From IMG/VR virus record IMGVR_UViG_3300032241_001638, positions 1-51,947 of that record: DNA of 51,947 bases; one strand, 5' to 3'. The notes under the pieces were generated by a model. It ran no database searches and was not told where the DNA came from. It saw nothing but the letters and a program-made list of their open reading frames with translations. The translations under genes and the position numbers were made by a program. This document shows positions 6,985 to 14,388 of this stretch, in pieces (the first letter of the stretch is position 1; the number at the start of each line of letters is the position of its first letter). The stretch is from a virus.

Positions 6985-7475
6985 AAGACTGCTCAATCCA
7001 GGCGGTTTGTGGTAGCGAGGGACTCGAACCCTCTGCAAGCCCACTACACTATGTTTGCAGACATACAAGTCTATTGTACCTGTCTCCAGGTTTTACCCTT
7101 CTTGCGGGGATTAAACACGTTACTGCATACGTGTTATGTGGATCCATTTTTGTAGTTGCCTGACTACCTTACCATTGGTTATGGTTGTAAGGATAACTGT
7201 ATCTAGGTCGCTACTCTAGACACATAACTATATTACACACGACTGCTTACGGCTAGCCAGTGTGCAGAGATAACTCATAACCTATTAAACACTTCAGTAA
7301 AGTATAGACAAAACATAGTAAGGTATGGACATACTTTGCCCATATAGTTTTACACAAACCTCCATACTACTCTATGTGTCGAGGTTCTTACATATACCTT
7401 ACCTGAAGGTATTGCATAGCCCTGAGCATGACACACATAGTTTTTCCCTTACAACTTAATGTAAAGGTGTACAAA
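6985..7475 (-). ncRNA. Candidate large structured RNA with tRNA-like elements
   Basis: About 490 nt without a gene but with many perfect helices. (a) 7372-7379/7433-7440: 8 bp closing a 7-bp hairpin (ATACCTT/AAGGTAT). (b) 7323-7329/7361-7367: 7 bp. (c) 7238-7264: hairpin. (d) 7133-7140/7221-7228: 8 bp closing three arms (7202-7220, 7168-7191, 7152-7167), a cloverleaf-like shape. (e) 7033-7038/7055-7060: 6 bp. (f) 7017-7033: a canonical tRNA T-arm on the minus strand (GAGGG-TTCGAGT-CCCTC). A weak promoter (TTTG-N23-TATAGTTG, -7 at 7482-7489) would start the RNA near 7475. Family unknown; large phage RNAs such as GOLLD or ROOL are comparison candidates only. Confidence 0.4.
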
Positions 7476-7559
7476 CTGATGCAACTATATTTTGTTAGAT
7501 TAATATATAAGGCAAATTATTTTTAAAGTAATTATGTGGACACGCTTCGCCCTTTGCAA

Positions 7560-7586
7560 TTTTGCATAGTTCCTCCCTATGCAAAA
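7560..7586. repeat. Perfect 10-bp inverted repeat
   Basis: TTTTGCATAG - TTCCTCC - CTATGCAAAA, both arms perfect, 7-nt loop. It is not followed by a U-tract on the minus strand, so it is probably not a terminator. It may be an operator or part of the structured region that continues to 7475. The minus-strand loop reads GGAGGAA. Confidence 0.7.
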
Positions 7587-7774
7587 AATTTGCTTTATTT
7601 TACTTTTACCCTACTTTCAAAAAACTTCCGTTTATATACCCTACATAATAGGCGTATCTTAGAAACTTCGGTAAAAGGGAGTGAAAGGGAGTAAATTAAT
7701 ACTACAACCTAAAACTGCAACCTTATAACTTACCTATATATAAACGCTATAACTACACTTTTGCAGCTATATAG

Positions 7775-7829
7775 TACCCCTCTAAAATTACGATTTTAAC
7801 CACTTACTTTGCATAAGTGTAAAGGGGTA
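7775..7829 (-). other. Three-way-junction RNA element after 7838-8361
   Basis: TACCCCT/AGGGGTA (7775-7781/7823-7829) encloses two perfect 6-bp hairpins: TAAAAT-TACG-ATTTTA (7783-7798) and CACTTA-CTTTGCA-TAAGTG (7801-7819). It begins 9 nt downstream of the stop of the 7838-8361 gene, so it may be a 3'-UTR structure. The rest of 7587-7774 shows no gene. Confidence 0.5.
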
Positions 7830-7837
7830 AAAGTCTA

Positions 7838-8361
7838 CTAACCTAAATTATGATAGTACTTTTTTACCAATCCGACAAACATAGTAGGGGTAAAAATAAA
7901 CCCGTTTTTTTCTTTATACCTTATCATTTGCGAAGGGGTTAAAAAGGAATGTAACTTTTTAAAAGTTTCTGTTTTGTGTCTTGCGTCTGTAAAGTGCGTC
8001 AAACTAAACTTTTTGTAAAGTGTGCTTATCTCTTTGTGTTCTTTTTGGTCGGCAATAAATACCTTTAACACTTGACTGAAAGATTTTAAAACATTACGTT
8101 GCCTTGTCGCAACTGCTTTGCTTGTGTCCTTTACGTTTTCAGTTGTAATACCTTGCTTTAAAGTATCTACAAACTTTATCCCTTTTTGTACTTTAGTCTG
8201 TATAATGGTTTGACCTTCAAAAGTTATACTTTCGAGGGGTGCAATGTCTTTAATACTTTTACTTTGTACAAAAGTTACTTTTGGTTTTCTTACCCTTTTT
8301 GCTTTTGTAGTTACTTCTTTTGTAGCTACTTTCTTTACTGCTACTTCTTTTACGTTTGACA
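7838..8361 (-). CDS. Basic hypothetical protein
   Basis: 174 residues from ATG 8361 (MSNVKEVAVKKVATKEVTTK). The frame is open further upstream, but this start has the local leader (TTTAAAAGTT-ATG). The N-terminal 35 residues are a Lys/Val/Thr-rich low-complexity tail like those of histone-H1-like proteins. The C-terminal half is a predicted helical domain (LSLTHF-type, TPSQMIRYKEKNGFIFTP). Probably nucleic-acid binding, by composition only. A canonical promoter lies at 8482-8513. Confidence 0.6.
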
Positions 8362-8481
8362 TAACTTTTAAATTGTGGCTATTTAGCCTGTTTATAATAC
8401 CATACTTTAATTGTAAAAGTATGGGCAATACTTTACCCACCACCCCTTAGGGTGTTTTTATTGGGCAATGGTATGCCAGGG

Positions 8482-8513
8482 CAAAGATAAGGGGTACAAA
8501 GTTACTGTACAAA
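8482..8513 (-). promoter_or_regulatory. Bacteroidota-type promoter for 7838-8361
   Basis: Minus strand: TTTG (8513-8510), 20-nt spacer, TATCTTTG (8489-8482). This matches the Bacteroidota primary sigma consensus TTTG-N19-21-TAnnTTTG exactly. It lies 121 nt upstream of the ATG at 8361. Confidence 0.75.
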
Positions 8514-8776
8514 CTTTTTACTAGATGTTTCCCAATATCGTAAATTTCAATCGTTTTCGTTTTATTTTTTTCGTAAAAAACCTGGATTTTTCGTAGCTTA
8601 CGAAAAAATTTCGCTGGAGGGATCCAGCAGATTGCCTCTCTAACCCCACCCCAAATCCCCCAAATCTAAAAAAATATATAAATATATAAAATAACCCTAA
8701 GATCTGCTCCGGCTGCCCTTCCCCCTGGACCTAAGGTTAAACCCTCACTTCACTATACTAAACAACAAAGGGACAA
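8514..8776. other. Non-coding stretch with TTTTTCGTA inverted repeat
   Basis: No gene. TTTTTCGTA-GCT-TACGAAAAA (8587-8607) is a perfect 9-bp inverted repeat nested in an outer CTGGAT/ATCCAG pair (8582-8587/8622-8627). A further TTTTTTCGTA precedes it at 8567-8576. After that come a C-rich run (8645-8665) and an AT-rich run (8667-8694). The arrangement of repeats next to an AT-rich stretch is compatible with a replication origin or an operator region; neither is shown. Confidence 0.5.
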
Positions 8777-8920
8777 CTATGTCCCCCTGTTAAACTCCTT
8801 CAACCTCTCTGTAAATTCAAAGTGGTCCTGTCTTCTCTTTATAGCCCTCTGGTACATTTCTTCGTCTTCCTCATCAAACTCTATCTCTGTTATACTCCCA
8901 TCCGATATATCTCTTTCCAT
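8777..8920 (-). CDS. Small acidic/helical ORF, 47 residues
   Basis: ATG 8920 to TAG 8777: MERDISDGSITEIEFDEEDE followed by a basic, helical C-terminus. No internal stops, spaced like its neighbours, and with a charge pattern typical of a real small protein. Function unknown. Confidence 0.5.
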   Translation of the reverse strand: MERDISDGSITEIEFDEEDEEMYQRAIKRRQDHFEFTERLKEFNRGT

Positions 8921-8938
8921 GGCTATTCCATCCCATGG

Positions 8939-9091
8939 TTATCCTTCTGTGTGTATCCATATTTTAGCCCCATTAACTAACAGAGGAAAGTCATGCCCTA
9001 TCAGGTCTATTAGTTTTACCAAAGATCCTACCGGCACGTGTAAATCTTAGAATCCTTCCTGGGCTAGTTTTCTTATTTTGTCTGTTATCAT
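8939..9091 (-). pseudogene. Small gene interrupted by in-frame TAA
   Basis: ATG 9091 overlaps the TGA of the upstream gene (ATGA), then MITDKIRKLAQEGF, then TAA at 9049-9047. The same frame stays open for 35 more codons (DLHVPVGSLVKLIDLIGHDF ...) to TAA at 8941-8939. The start resembles the neighbouring MIKDKIKKLL, so the two may be paralogues. It is best read as a 50-codon gene broken by a nonsense codon after codon 14. Confidence 0.5.
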
Positions 9092-9261
9092 AGTTTAATT
9101 TTTACAGTTACGGATCTTCTGATACCGGGTAGATGTGTAGATGGGGTACTAATGTATATGTAACCGTCTTTACGTTCATATAATTCTTTATCTAGCATAC
9201 CTAACACTTCATATAGCAAAGGGTCTGAACCTAATAACTTCTTTATTTTGTCTTTTATCAT
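9088..9261 (-). CDS. Small hypothetical protein, 57 residues
   Basis: ATG 9261 overlaps the TGA of 9258-9473 and its own TGA (9090-9088) overlaps the ATG of the next gene, so the three are a translationally coupled chain. It starts MIKDKIKKLLGSDPLLYEVL and ends in a strand-rich basic segment (RRSVTVKIKL). No family recognised. Confidence 0.65.
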   Translation of the reverse strand: MIKDKIKKLLGSDPLLYEVLGMLDKELYERKDGYIYISTPSTHLPGIRRSVTVKIKL

Positions 9262-9473
9262 ATTACTTCTTTGTAAGTGTACTTTCTATTTTTTCTAGCT
9301 AGCTCTTTTGCTTCATCCTCCTTCCATCTCTGTATGTCAGCTAGAGTCTCCTCTTGTGTTTCGTAGTGATACATATGCTCTCTCCATAGACTCCACCAGT
9401 TAGGTTTATACTCTGCTACGTAGTAAGTGTTACCATAGTAACCTACATAGCTTTTTATTCTATATCTAGCCAT
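9258..9473 (-). CDS. Hypothetical protein
   Basis: 71 residues, rich in Tyr and Trp (GYYGNTYYVAEYKPNWWSLW), with a basic C-terminal helix. Overlaps 9466-9720 by 8 nt. Function unknown. Confidence 0.65.
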   Translation of the reverse strand: MARYRIKSYVGYYGNTYYVAEYKPNWWSLWREHMYHYETQEETLADIQRWKEDEAKELARKNRKYTYKEVI

Positions 9474-9720
9474 TGATTCTTTTTGATAGGTTAATAATAT
9501 ATTCTTCTTCCTCTGTTGTTAGAGAAGTACTATGACCTCTTAGTTTAAGTAGAGCCTCTTCGAACTTATTACTGGTATAGCTTCTAGGTGTGTCTATTTC
9601 ATCTAATAGATCTTCTTCGCCAAGGTGATCATTATCTCTTAACCACTCAATTACTTTTTCAATGTCTCTGTATCTAAGACTCTCTAGGAAGTCATCTACA
9701 TCAATATCTACGTAAGGCAT
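9466..9720 (-). CDS. Hypothetical acidic protein
   Basis: 84 residues, helical and acidic (MPYVDIDVDDFLESLRYRDI). Start leader AAAACAAACAATT-ATG. The N-terminal acidic motif DIDVDDFL recurs in small phage proteins, but no function is known. Confidence 0.65.
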   Translation of the reverse strand: MPYVDIDVDDFLESLRYRDIEKVIEWLRDNDHLGEEDLLDEIDTPRSYTSNKFEEALLKLRGHSTSLTTEEEEYIINLSKRING

Positions 9721-9736
9721 AATTGTTTGTTTTACT

Positions 9737-9922
9737 TTATATTCTGTTAATTAAATCTTCTTCATCGTAGTTAGGTCTAGAGCTTTCCTCTAGGGCCTTT
9801 AGTACATCAAGGACAGTTTCTGCCTCTATGGTTGCTTCAGACATAGGTCTGTCTTTGTTGTTGTTCAGTTTTACCAGAGCCTGGGCTCTTATGCTATTGA
9901 ATACATTTTTGTCTATGTACAT
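9737..9922 (-). CDS. Small hypothetical protein
   Basis: 61 residues, helical (NSIRAQALVKLNNNKDRPMS), acidic C-terminus. Flanked upstream by the hairpin at 9952-9992. No family recognised. Confidence 0.6.
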   Translation of the reverse strand: MYIDKNVFNSIRAQALVKLNNNKDRPMSEATIEAETVLDVLKALEESSRPNYDEEDLINRI

Positions 9923-9951
9923 ACCCTACCCCCTTTTTTATTGTTAAAATA

Positions 9952-9992
9952 TCAAAGGGGATTTTACCTTTTAACAGGCTATCCCCCTTTGA
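9952..9992. terminator. Bidirectional intrinsic terminator
   Basis: TCAAAGGGG-AT / AT-CCCCCTTTGA inverted repeat (one bulged base) with an 18-nt loop, between the stop of 10002-10478 and the next gene. The minus direction is followed by TATTTTAAC. It probably ends the 10002-10478 transcript. Confidence 0.65.
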
Positions 9993-10001
9993 AAAAATTT
10001 T

Positions 10002-10478
10002 CTATAATTTTACCCATTTTTCAGTTTCTATCATCTCATCTATGTAGTCTTGGGTATAGTGTACATTCTCTACTTTTTTCACTTCGGCCATTCCACTATA
10101 TGTGGATGAACCTATGTTTGTACCTATGATAATTTTTCTATTCTTACTTGGATGTGTTTTATCCATGAAGTTACAGAAGGAGTGGTCAACTTCAGCTTTT
10201 TTAGCTGGTTCTGGTTCTACATCTTTGTGAGATGCCTCTAGGTTTTTAAGCCTGTTTTCTAGCTCTGTTACCTTTTGTTTCAGGGCTGTTACTTCTGATT
10301 CTAACTCGTCTTCTTCTTCGCCCTGCAGGTCGAATAAGTCTAGGTAGTCAGCTAGATAGTCTATCATGTCTGCTTCTTTTTCTGTCATTGGTTTCGTAGA
10401 GTTGATAGCTTCATTTAATGCTTCTTCGAACTCTTTGTAAGAGCTGAAGGTGGTCGTGTAGTTGTTGTTTGTATACAT
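10002..10478 (-). CDS. Coiled-coil hypothetical protein
   Basis: 158 residues. About residues 55-90 form a coiled coil with heptad hydrophobics (ESEVTALKQKVTELENRLKN). An acidic N-terminal helical part precedes it. The C-terminal 65 residues are more globular (RKIIIGTNIG). It probably oligomerises. It has its own -7 element 17 nt upstream of the ATG. Confidence 0.7.
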   Translation of the reverse strand: MYTNNNYTTTFSSYKEFEEALNEAINSTKPMTEKEADMIDYLADYLDLFDLQGEEEDELESEVTALKQKVTELENRLKNLEASHKDVEPEPAKKAEVDHSFCNFMDKTHPSKNRKIIIGTNIGSSTYSGMAEVKKVENVHYTQDYIDEMIETEKWVKL

Positions 10479-10485
10479 GTTTTTT

Positions 10486-10731
10486 TTATTTATGCAAAGG
10501 TAGGTATTTTCTGATTACCAAAAATATTTCTTTTAGGTCTGTGAACCTAAACTCATTTTCATTTCTTACACTCATAAACCCAATAGTGAAGTAATGATCA
10601 CTTTGGTATATTTCAGTTACTCTGTTACCATTTACAGTATCTAAATAAACCCATGGGTAATTGGATGACATGGTTATTTCTATACCTGTCTTACTTAGTC
10701 GTTCTTTCAAAGCTATTAATGGGTGTCTCAT
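10486..10731 (-). CDS. Hypothetical protein
   Basis: 81 residues with a compact alpha/beta pattern (ITMSSNYPWVYLDTVNGNRV, then FTIGF). It overlaps 10728-10946 by 4 nt (ATGA type). Function unknown. Confidence 0.65.
   Translation of the reverse strand: MRHPLIALKERLSKTGIEITMSSNYPWVYLDTVNGNRVTEIYQSDHYFTIGFMSVRNENEFRFTDLKEIFLVIRKYLPLHK
10495..10522 (-). promoter_or_regulatory. Possible internal promoter for 10002-10478
   Basis: TACCTTTG (10502-10495) is a perfect TAnnTTTG -7 element. A TTTG lies 16 nt further upstream, shorter than the usual spacing. It sits inside the end of 10486-10731. Confidence 0.4.
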
Positions 10732-10946
10732 ACACTAAAGAATGTTATTTTAGGGATTTCAGGGCCGGTTTGTTCATTTATTAACTTTATTTCAGATACT
10801 TCCAGGACTGGGTATGGTTCATCCCCTAGTGATAGGTTTATGGGATTAAGGAAATCATAGTATAACCAGTCCAGTTCTGCCTGGGTTGGAGGGGTACTTA
10901 TGAAGTTTTCTCCTACATCTACCTTTAGTTTTAACTCTAGAAGCAT
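10728..10946 (-). CDS. Hypothetical acidic protein
   Basis: 72 residues, acidic, proline-rich in the middle (STPPTQAELDWLYYDFLNP). It starts within the end of the methyltransferase-like gene 10937-11569, so the two are coupled. No family recognised. Confidence 0.65.
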   Translation of the reverse strand: MLLELKLKVDVGENFISTPPTQAELDWLYYDFLNPINLSLGDEPYPVLEVSEIKLINEQTGPEIPKITFFSV

Positions 10947-11569
10947 CTTTTATATTTTATTACGTAGTCTGAATACTGCTTTGCGATTGCTTTCGCAATA
11001 CCTGGGTAGGTCCTAGACCGTATTTTAGATCTTTCTGGGCTAGGTGGGACGTTATGGGACCTAGCTACCCTACCTGATACTACATCCGTAGGGCTTAATA
11101 TAGGTAGGTTTCTGGTCCATAGGCAGGTAGCCTTAACTTCCCCATGGCCAAATTGCCATGGTTGTAGTATCTGATTAGGCTTACGGAAGGCACTACTCAT
11201 CACTCCTATGGGGTTTTCTATTGCAATATGGGTAGTATCGCAGTTATATAGCTTCATAAAGAACTCTATAGCCTCTTTTTGGGCTATTCTGCGAGGTTCT
11301 CCTACTAATACACCAGATTTACGCTCAGGCTGGTCTTTCAGCCATTTATTGGCTGTACAGGTCAAATAAGTGCAATCTGGGTGGAATATAGCTAAATCCC
11401 AGCAGTTTATCTTGATAACTTCGAGTACATCACCCTTAATATGCCATTCTGGGTGTCCACCTGAGCAATCTTGTAGGTCATTACTGTATGCTTCGTGGCC
11501 TAGTTCTCTGAATGCCTTTGCTATCTCTTGTGATTCTTCACAACCAATAAGTACTCTTAGTCTGTTCAT
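10937..11569 (-). CDS. DNA (cytosine-5) methyltransferase-like protein
   Basis: 210 residues. Residues 5-27 look like an SAM-binding motif I (VLIGCEESQEIAKAFRELG). HPDC at 63-66 corresponds to the catalytic Pro-Cys motif IV and ENP at 118-120 to the Glu of motif VI. C5 methyltransferases that act on DNA are usually longer, with a target-recognition domain; this compact form is frequent in phages and annotated as cytosine methyltransferase. A role in DNA modification against host restriction is inferred. It overlaps the downstream gene by 10 nt. Confidence 0.7.
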   Translation of the reverse strand: MNRLRVLIGCEESQEIAKAFRELGHEAYSNDLQDCSGGHPEWHIKGDVLEVIKINCWDLAIFHPDCTYLTCTANKWLKDQPERKSGVLVGEPRRIAQKEAIEFFMKLYNCDTTHIAIENPIGVMSSAFRKPNQILQPWQFGHGEVKATCLWTRNLPILSPTDVVSGRVARSHNVPPSPERSKIRSRTYPGIAKAIAKQYSDYVIKYKRCF

Positions 11570-11572
11570 TTA

Positions 11573-12235
11573 TTAAAAAGGTATATTTAACTTAGGGTAA
11601 TATTTTAAAATCAAATCTCGGATAAACACAATGTCTTTTTTGTATCTTGTATAGTCTGAGTTATTAGTAAACTCATTTGGACACACCCACCCTTCTATTT
11701 TTCCGTTGTATTTTATTACCTTCCAGTAATAATCTGGTACAGGTACATCCTTCATCTTTTCATTACCATATAAACATCCTGTATAGACATATATTGAGTC
11801 AAAATCAGGGGCAAGTTCTTTAAGTATATGCTGCTCTAAACGCTCATAAGGGTGCTCATTAAAGAAGGAATACTGCGGAGCTGTGTTTGTATACAACATA
11901 GATTCCTTTGCAGCTGTTAAGTCAAAATAGAATGCACTGTATGGAGCCAGGTGCCCTTTATCATATTTACCATTGTTCAGGTACTCCTTGTCAGTGGCTA
12001 CCTGATACTTAGGGTTAATTAAAGGGTCTTGATGGAAAGACGCAACTGTCTTACGGTCTATCTTATTTGTACTAGTTGCGTGTGCGGTAGTTTGGATATA
12101 CCAACTAATCAAAGGCGATTTCAAAACAGTATCATACTCTAAAGTATAATAAGTGTGCTTTACAGTTATGGTGTGTTGTGCAAAAAGTATTGTGCAAAAA
12201 ATGCACATTGCAAATGTTAATAGTATCTTTTTCAT
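11573..12235 (-). CDS. Secreted DNA/RNA non-specific endonuclease (NUC1 family)
   Basis: 220 residues. A signal peptide (KKILLTFAMCIFCTILFAQ, 1-20) precedes a beta-beta-alpha-Me nuclease domain. DKGH at 92-95 matches the family motif DRGH with Lys for Arg; Asn117 and Asn126 fit the metal-binding positions. The mature enzyme would act in the periplasm or outside the cell. A secreted nuclease is unusual for a phage gene; it could degrade competing or host DNA, or was acquired from a Bacteroidota host (the Sec signal and length fit host homologues). It sits in the same operon as the methyltransferase-like gene. Confidence 0.75.
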   Translation of the reverse strand: MKKILLTFAMCIFCTILFAQHTITVKHTYYTLEYDTVLKSPLISWYIQTTAHATSTNKIDRKTVASFHQDPLINPKYQVATDKEYLNNGKYDKGHLAPYSAFYFDLTAAKESMLYTNTAPQYSFFNEHPYERLEQHILKELAPDFDSIYVYTGCLYGNEKMKDVPVPDYYWKVIKYNGKIEGWVCPNEFTNNSDYTRYKKDIVFIRDLILKYYPKLNIPF

Positions 12236-12249
12236 TGTTTTCTTTTTTA

Positions 12250-12597
12250 CTAATATTCAATTACTTGACAATCTGTTATGTCAAAATATTTTTCTTCGTC
12301 TAATCCGGATATCTTCAACTCTAGTTGGTCTGAGTAATACCCATTATTAGAGCCATATCCTGGAACTTTTACTGAGTATCCCATTACCGGTACCAATTCA
12401 ATACCGTACCCTTCGATTCTATTGAAGAATTTATCACTGCTTAAGTCGAACTCAAGACCTTCAAAATCCTCTAATGTCAAGTCGTTGAATGATAACCAAT
12501 GCTCTTCAGCACAATCCCTATCGTGGTGAGAAGATAATGTTACTCCACCATTGAACTCCAAGCTTTCTTGATTTACTTTTATTACTTTATAATTCAT
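12250..12597 (-). CDS. Hypothetical protein
   Basis: 115 residues from ATG 12597 (MNYKVIKVNQESLEFNGG). An in-frame ATG ten codons upstream is rejected because this one has the A-rich leader AAAATTAAAACT-ATG. Rich in beta strands, acidic. Function unknown. Confidence 0.65.
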   Translation of the reverse strand: MNYKVIKVNQESLEFNGGVTLSSHHDRDCAEEHWLSFNDLTLEDFEGLEFDLSSDKFFNRIEGYGIELVPVMGYSVKVPGYGSNNGYYSDQLELKISGLDEEKYFDITDCQVIEY

Positions 12598-12607
12598 AGT
12601 TTTAATT

Positions 12608-12877
12608 TTATTGTGCGTGTTTTTCAATAGCAGCTCTCCACTTCTCGTAGAGTGCTCCGGCTATAAATGAATTAATTACTGTCTGCTGGTCTTCGCCGAC
12701 ATCTAGTTCAAGGTAGTATTCTACGGCTACTTTGTTTAACACTTCATCCCTTAGCTTTTCATCGAGGTACTTGTACCTTTCTCTGATGAGCTCTATCTGC
12801 TCTTTTGTTTGCCCGCCTAGTTCTTTTTCCAGGATGGGCTTTATTCTACCTTGTAGTTTTTCTTTTACTAATGACAT
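12608..12877 (-). CDS. Helical hypothetical protein
   Basis: 89 residues, all-helical and highly charged (LQGRIKPILEKELGGQTKEQ). No membrane segment. Function unknown. Confidence 0.65.
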   Translation of the reverse strand: MSLVKEKLQGRIKPILEKELGGQTKEQIELIRERYKYLDEKLRDEVLNKVAVEYYLELDVGEDQQTVINSFIAGALYEKWRAAIEKHAQ

Positions 12878-12891
12878 TCTTATACTACATT

Positions 12892-13584
12892 CTAATTATT
12901 AGATAATTCTTCTCTTGCTTTTTGATACTCAATATCTAAATCAACTGAGTAATTCATTCCTATGAATGAACTGTAATCAGCACCTCTAGTCTTAGACAAA
13001 GTCTTACTAAATGCTGTGTACATAGCGTAACTGCCTGTTACATTACCTTCCCAATTCATTGTCCCGCTAAATCCTCTTGAACCACCTTCTTGAAATGAAT
13101 CTTGATTAGCACCCAAGTAAATAAACTTCCAATTATAAGTTGTTTCCTGATGTTGAATCATTTCCTTGATTAACGATGTTGTATACTGTCTAGATGAATT
13201 TTCTTCTCCATCTGTAATCACTACAACTATTACCTTTTCCGGTCTATCTTCTTCGTTCAAGGATGCTAATTTATCACCTAATTCCTTGATGGTAATTCCT
13301 AGAGCATCATTTAACGGTGTTCCTCCTCTTGGAATATAATTAGATTCGTTTAATAAAACGACACTATCTACAGGTGAGAAATCGTTTGTTCTCTCTAACG
13401 ACAAAGTTGAATCTCCTGACCAACCTGCACTATCGAACTGTGTTAATGATACGGTTAATTCACCGTCTTCTTTCTTTTGATCTTCTATTAATTGATTGAA
13501 TCCACCGATTACATCTAGTTTCATAGATGACATCGATCCTGATCTATCAATTAAAATAGATACGTGTGTGTAATTAGACTTCAT
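12892..13584 (-). CDS. VWA-domain protein
   Basis: 230 residues forming essentially one von Willebrand A domain. The MIDAS motif DRSGS (13-17) follows the first strand, a threonine in GGTPLND provides the second MIDAS loop, and VVITDGEENS supplies the third. No signal peptide, so it acts in the cytoplasm. VWA proteins usually work with an AAA+ ATPase or as adhesion modules, but no partner is visible nearby. It has its own promoter at 13619-13650. Confidence 0.85.
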   Translation of the reverse strand: MKSNYTHVSILIDRSGSMSSMKLDVIGGFNQLIEDQKKEDGELTVSLTQFDSAGWSGDSTLSLERTNDFSPVDSVVLLNESNYIPRGGTPLNDALGITIKELGDKLASLNEEDRPEKVIVVVITDGEENSSRQYTTSLIKEMIQHQETTYNWKFIYLGANQDSFQEGGSRGFSGTMNWEGNVTGSYAMYTAFSKTLSKTRGADYSSFIGMNYSVDLDIEYQKAREELSNN

Positions 13585-13618
13585 TCTTATTTATTTTTAA
13601 ATTAATGCTTTTATTTTG

Positions 13619-13650
13619 CAAATATAACCTAAAACCTTAACCCATAGAAA
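13619..13650 (-). promoter_or_regulatory. Promoter for the VWA gene
   Basis: TATATTTG (13626-13619) matches TAnnTTTG. TTTC, one mismatch from TTTG, lies 20 nt upstream (13650-13647). The ATG is at 13584, 35 nt downstream. Confidence 0.6.
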
Positions 13651-13951
13651 TATATTTTTCCTTAACCATAAAATCATACAGGGAATCCAAATCCCAATAG
13701 AAAGGTTCTTCAGTCTCTGAATCCCAGCACATAGGCTTCTCACGAGAGTAATTACTCTTATTACTCATTTCGAAGTTAGATACATGGTCCCATCCGTATT
13801 TTCCGAATAACTCTTCACCTAATAATTCTATTATAAGGTAGAATTCATTGTCGTAGTCTATCAAGTCTACACCGTTATTGTAAAGGTTACGGTATCTTTC
13901 TGATATACCCTGTTGTAACTTAAAATACTCTTTAAATTTCTCTTTTGTCAT
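13637..13951 (-). CDS. Hypothetical protein
   Basis: 104 residues, helical N-terminus (KFKEYFKLQQGISERYRNLY), aromatic-rich C-terminus with several Trp. Its start overlaps the stop of 13948-14382 by 4 nt (ATGA). Function unknown. Confidence 0.65.
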   Translation of the reverse strand: MTKEKFKEYFKLQQGISERYRNLYNNGVDLIDYDNEFYLIIELLGEELFGKYGWDHVSNFEMSNKSNYSREKPMCWDSETEEPFYWDLDSLYDFMVKEKYISMG

Positions 13952-14382
13952 AATTCATCTATTGTTTGTAAATAATCTTCTACGGCTTGTTCGAAATCTT
14001 TTATCAACTCCTCGAAGGATTCTCCTTCTGCTCTGATGTATGTCACACTATCTATACCTACTGCCTTAGCATGCCACAACTCCTCTGATTCGCCATACTC
14101 AGCAATACCTTTAAACCCTTTGTGCTCTAATTCACCAAAGCCTCCACGATTGGAATTGTAGTACTCGTCTACGGAATCATAAAAAGGCTTATTCAACTCT
14201 TTCAGGAGAGTACCTAACTCAAGCAGTACATAATCACTATAACAACCTTCACCCGGCTCAGGCCAGAAGTAATAGCAGCCATCTACATCCATTATAAACT
14301 GACCCATACTACCTATCCCTGCTTTTACTTTTACATTGTATGCGTTTCCGTACCCAAATCTCTCTAATTCAAATAGTGCCAT
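13948..14382 (-). CDS. HicB-like fold protein (orphan)
   Basis: 144 residues. The C-terminal segment (SVTYIRAEGESFEELIKDFE, then AVEDYL) matches the end of HicB-type partial RNase-H-fold proteins, where an E-G-x-S-x-E-E-L turn leads into the last helix. HicB normally neutralises an adjacent HicA toxin, but no short HicA-like gene is present next to it, so an orphan regulator or unrelated use of the fold is more likely. The N-terminal 60 residues are not recognised. Confidence 0.5.
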   Translation of the reverse strand: MALFELERFGYGNAYNVKVKAGIGSMGQFIMDVDGCYYFWPEPGEGCYSDYVLLELGTLLKELNKPFYDSVDEYYNSNRGGFGELEHKGFKGIAEYGESEELWHAKAVGIDSVTYIRAEGESFEELIKDFEQAVEDYLQTIDEL

Positions 14383-14388
14383 GTTATC

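Noticed and set aside
7008-7060. A complete tRNA gene on the minus strand
   Set aside because: The T-arm (GAGGG-TTCGAGT-CCCTC) is perfect, but no 5' acceptor strand complementary to GCTACCA and no proper anticodon arm were found in the required distance. It is kept only as part of a structured RNA region.
6954-7163. Plus-strand open frame of 69 codons
   Set aside because: It lies within the structured region, antisense to the T-arm, starts without a leader, and its composition is not protein-like.
5850-7644. Shared 15-mer CGTTTATATACCCTA at 5850 and 7630
   Set aside because: One copy codes for the end of 5843-6163; the match is short and AT-rich, with no other sign of attachment sites.
13948-14382. 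A HicAB toxin-antitoxin pair
   Set aside because: Only a HicB-like C-terminal fold is suggested; no short HicA-like gene lies on either side.
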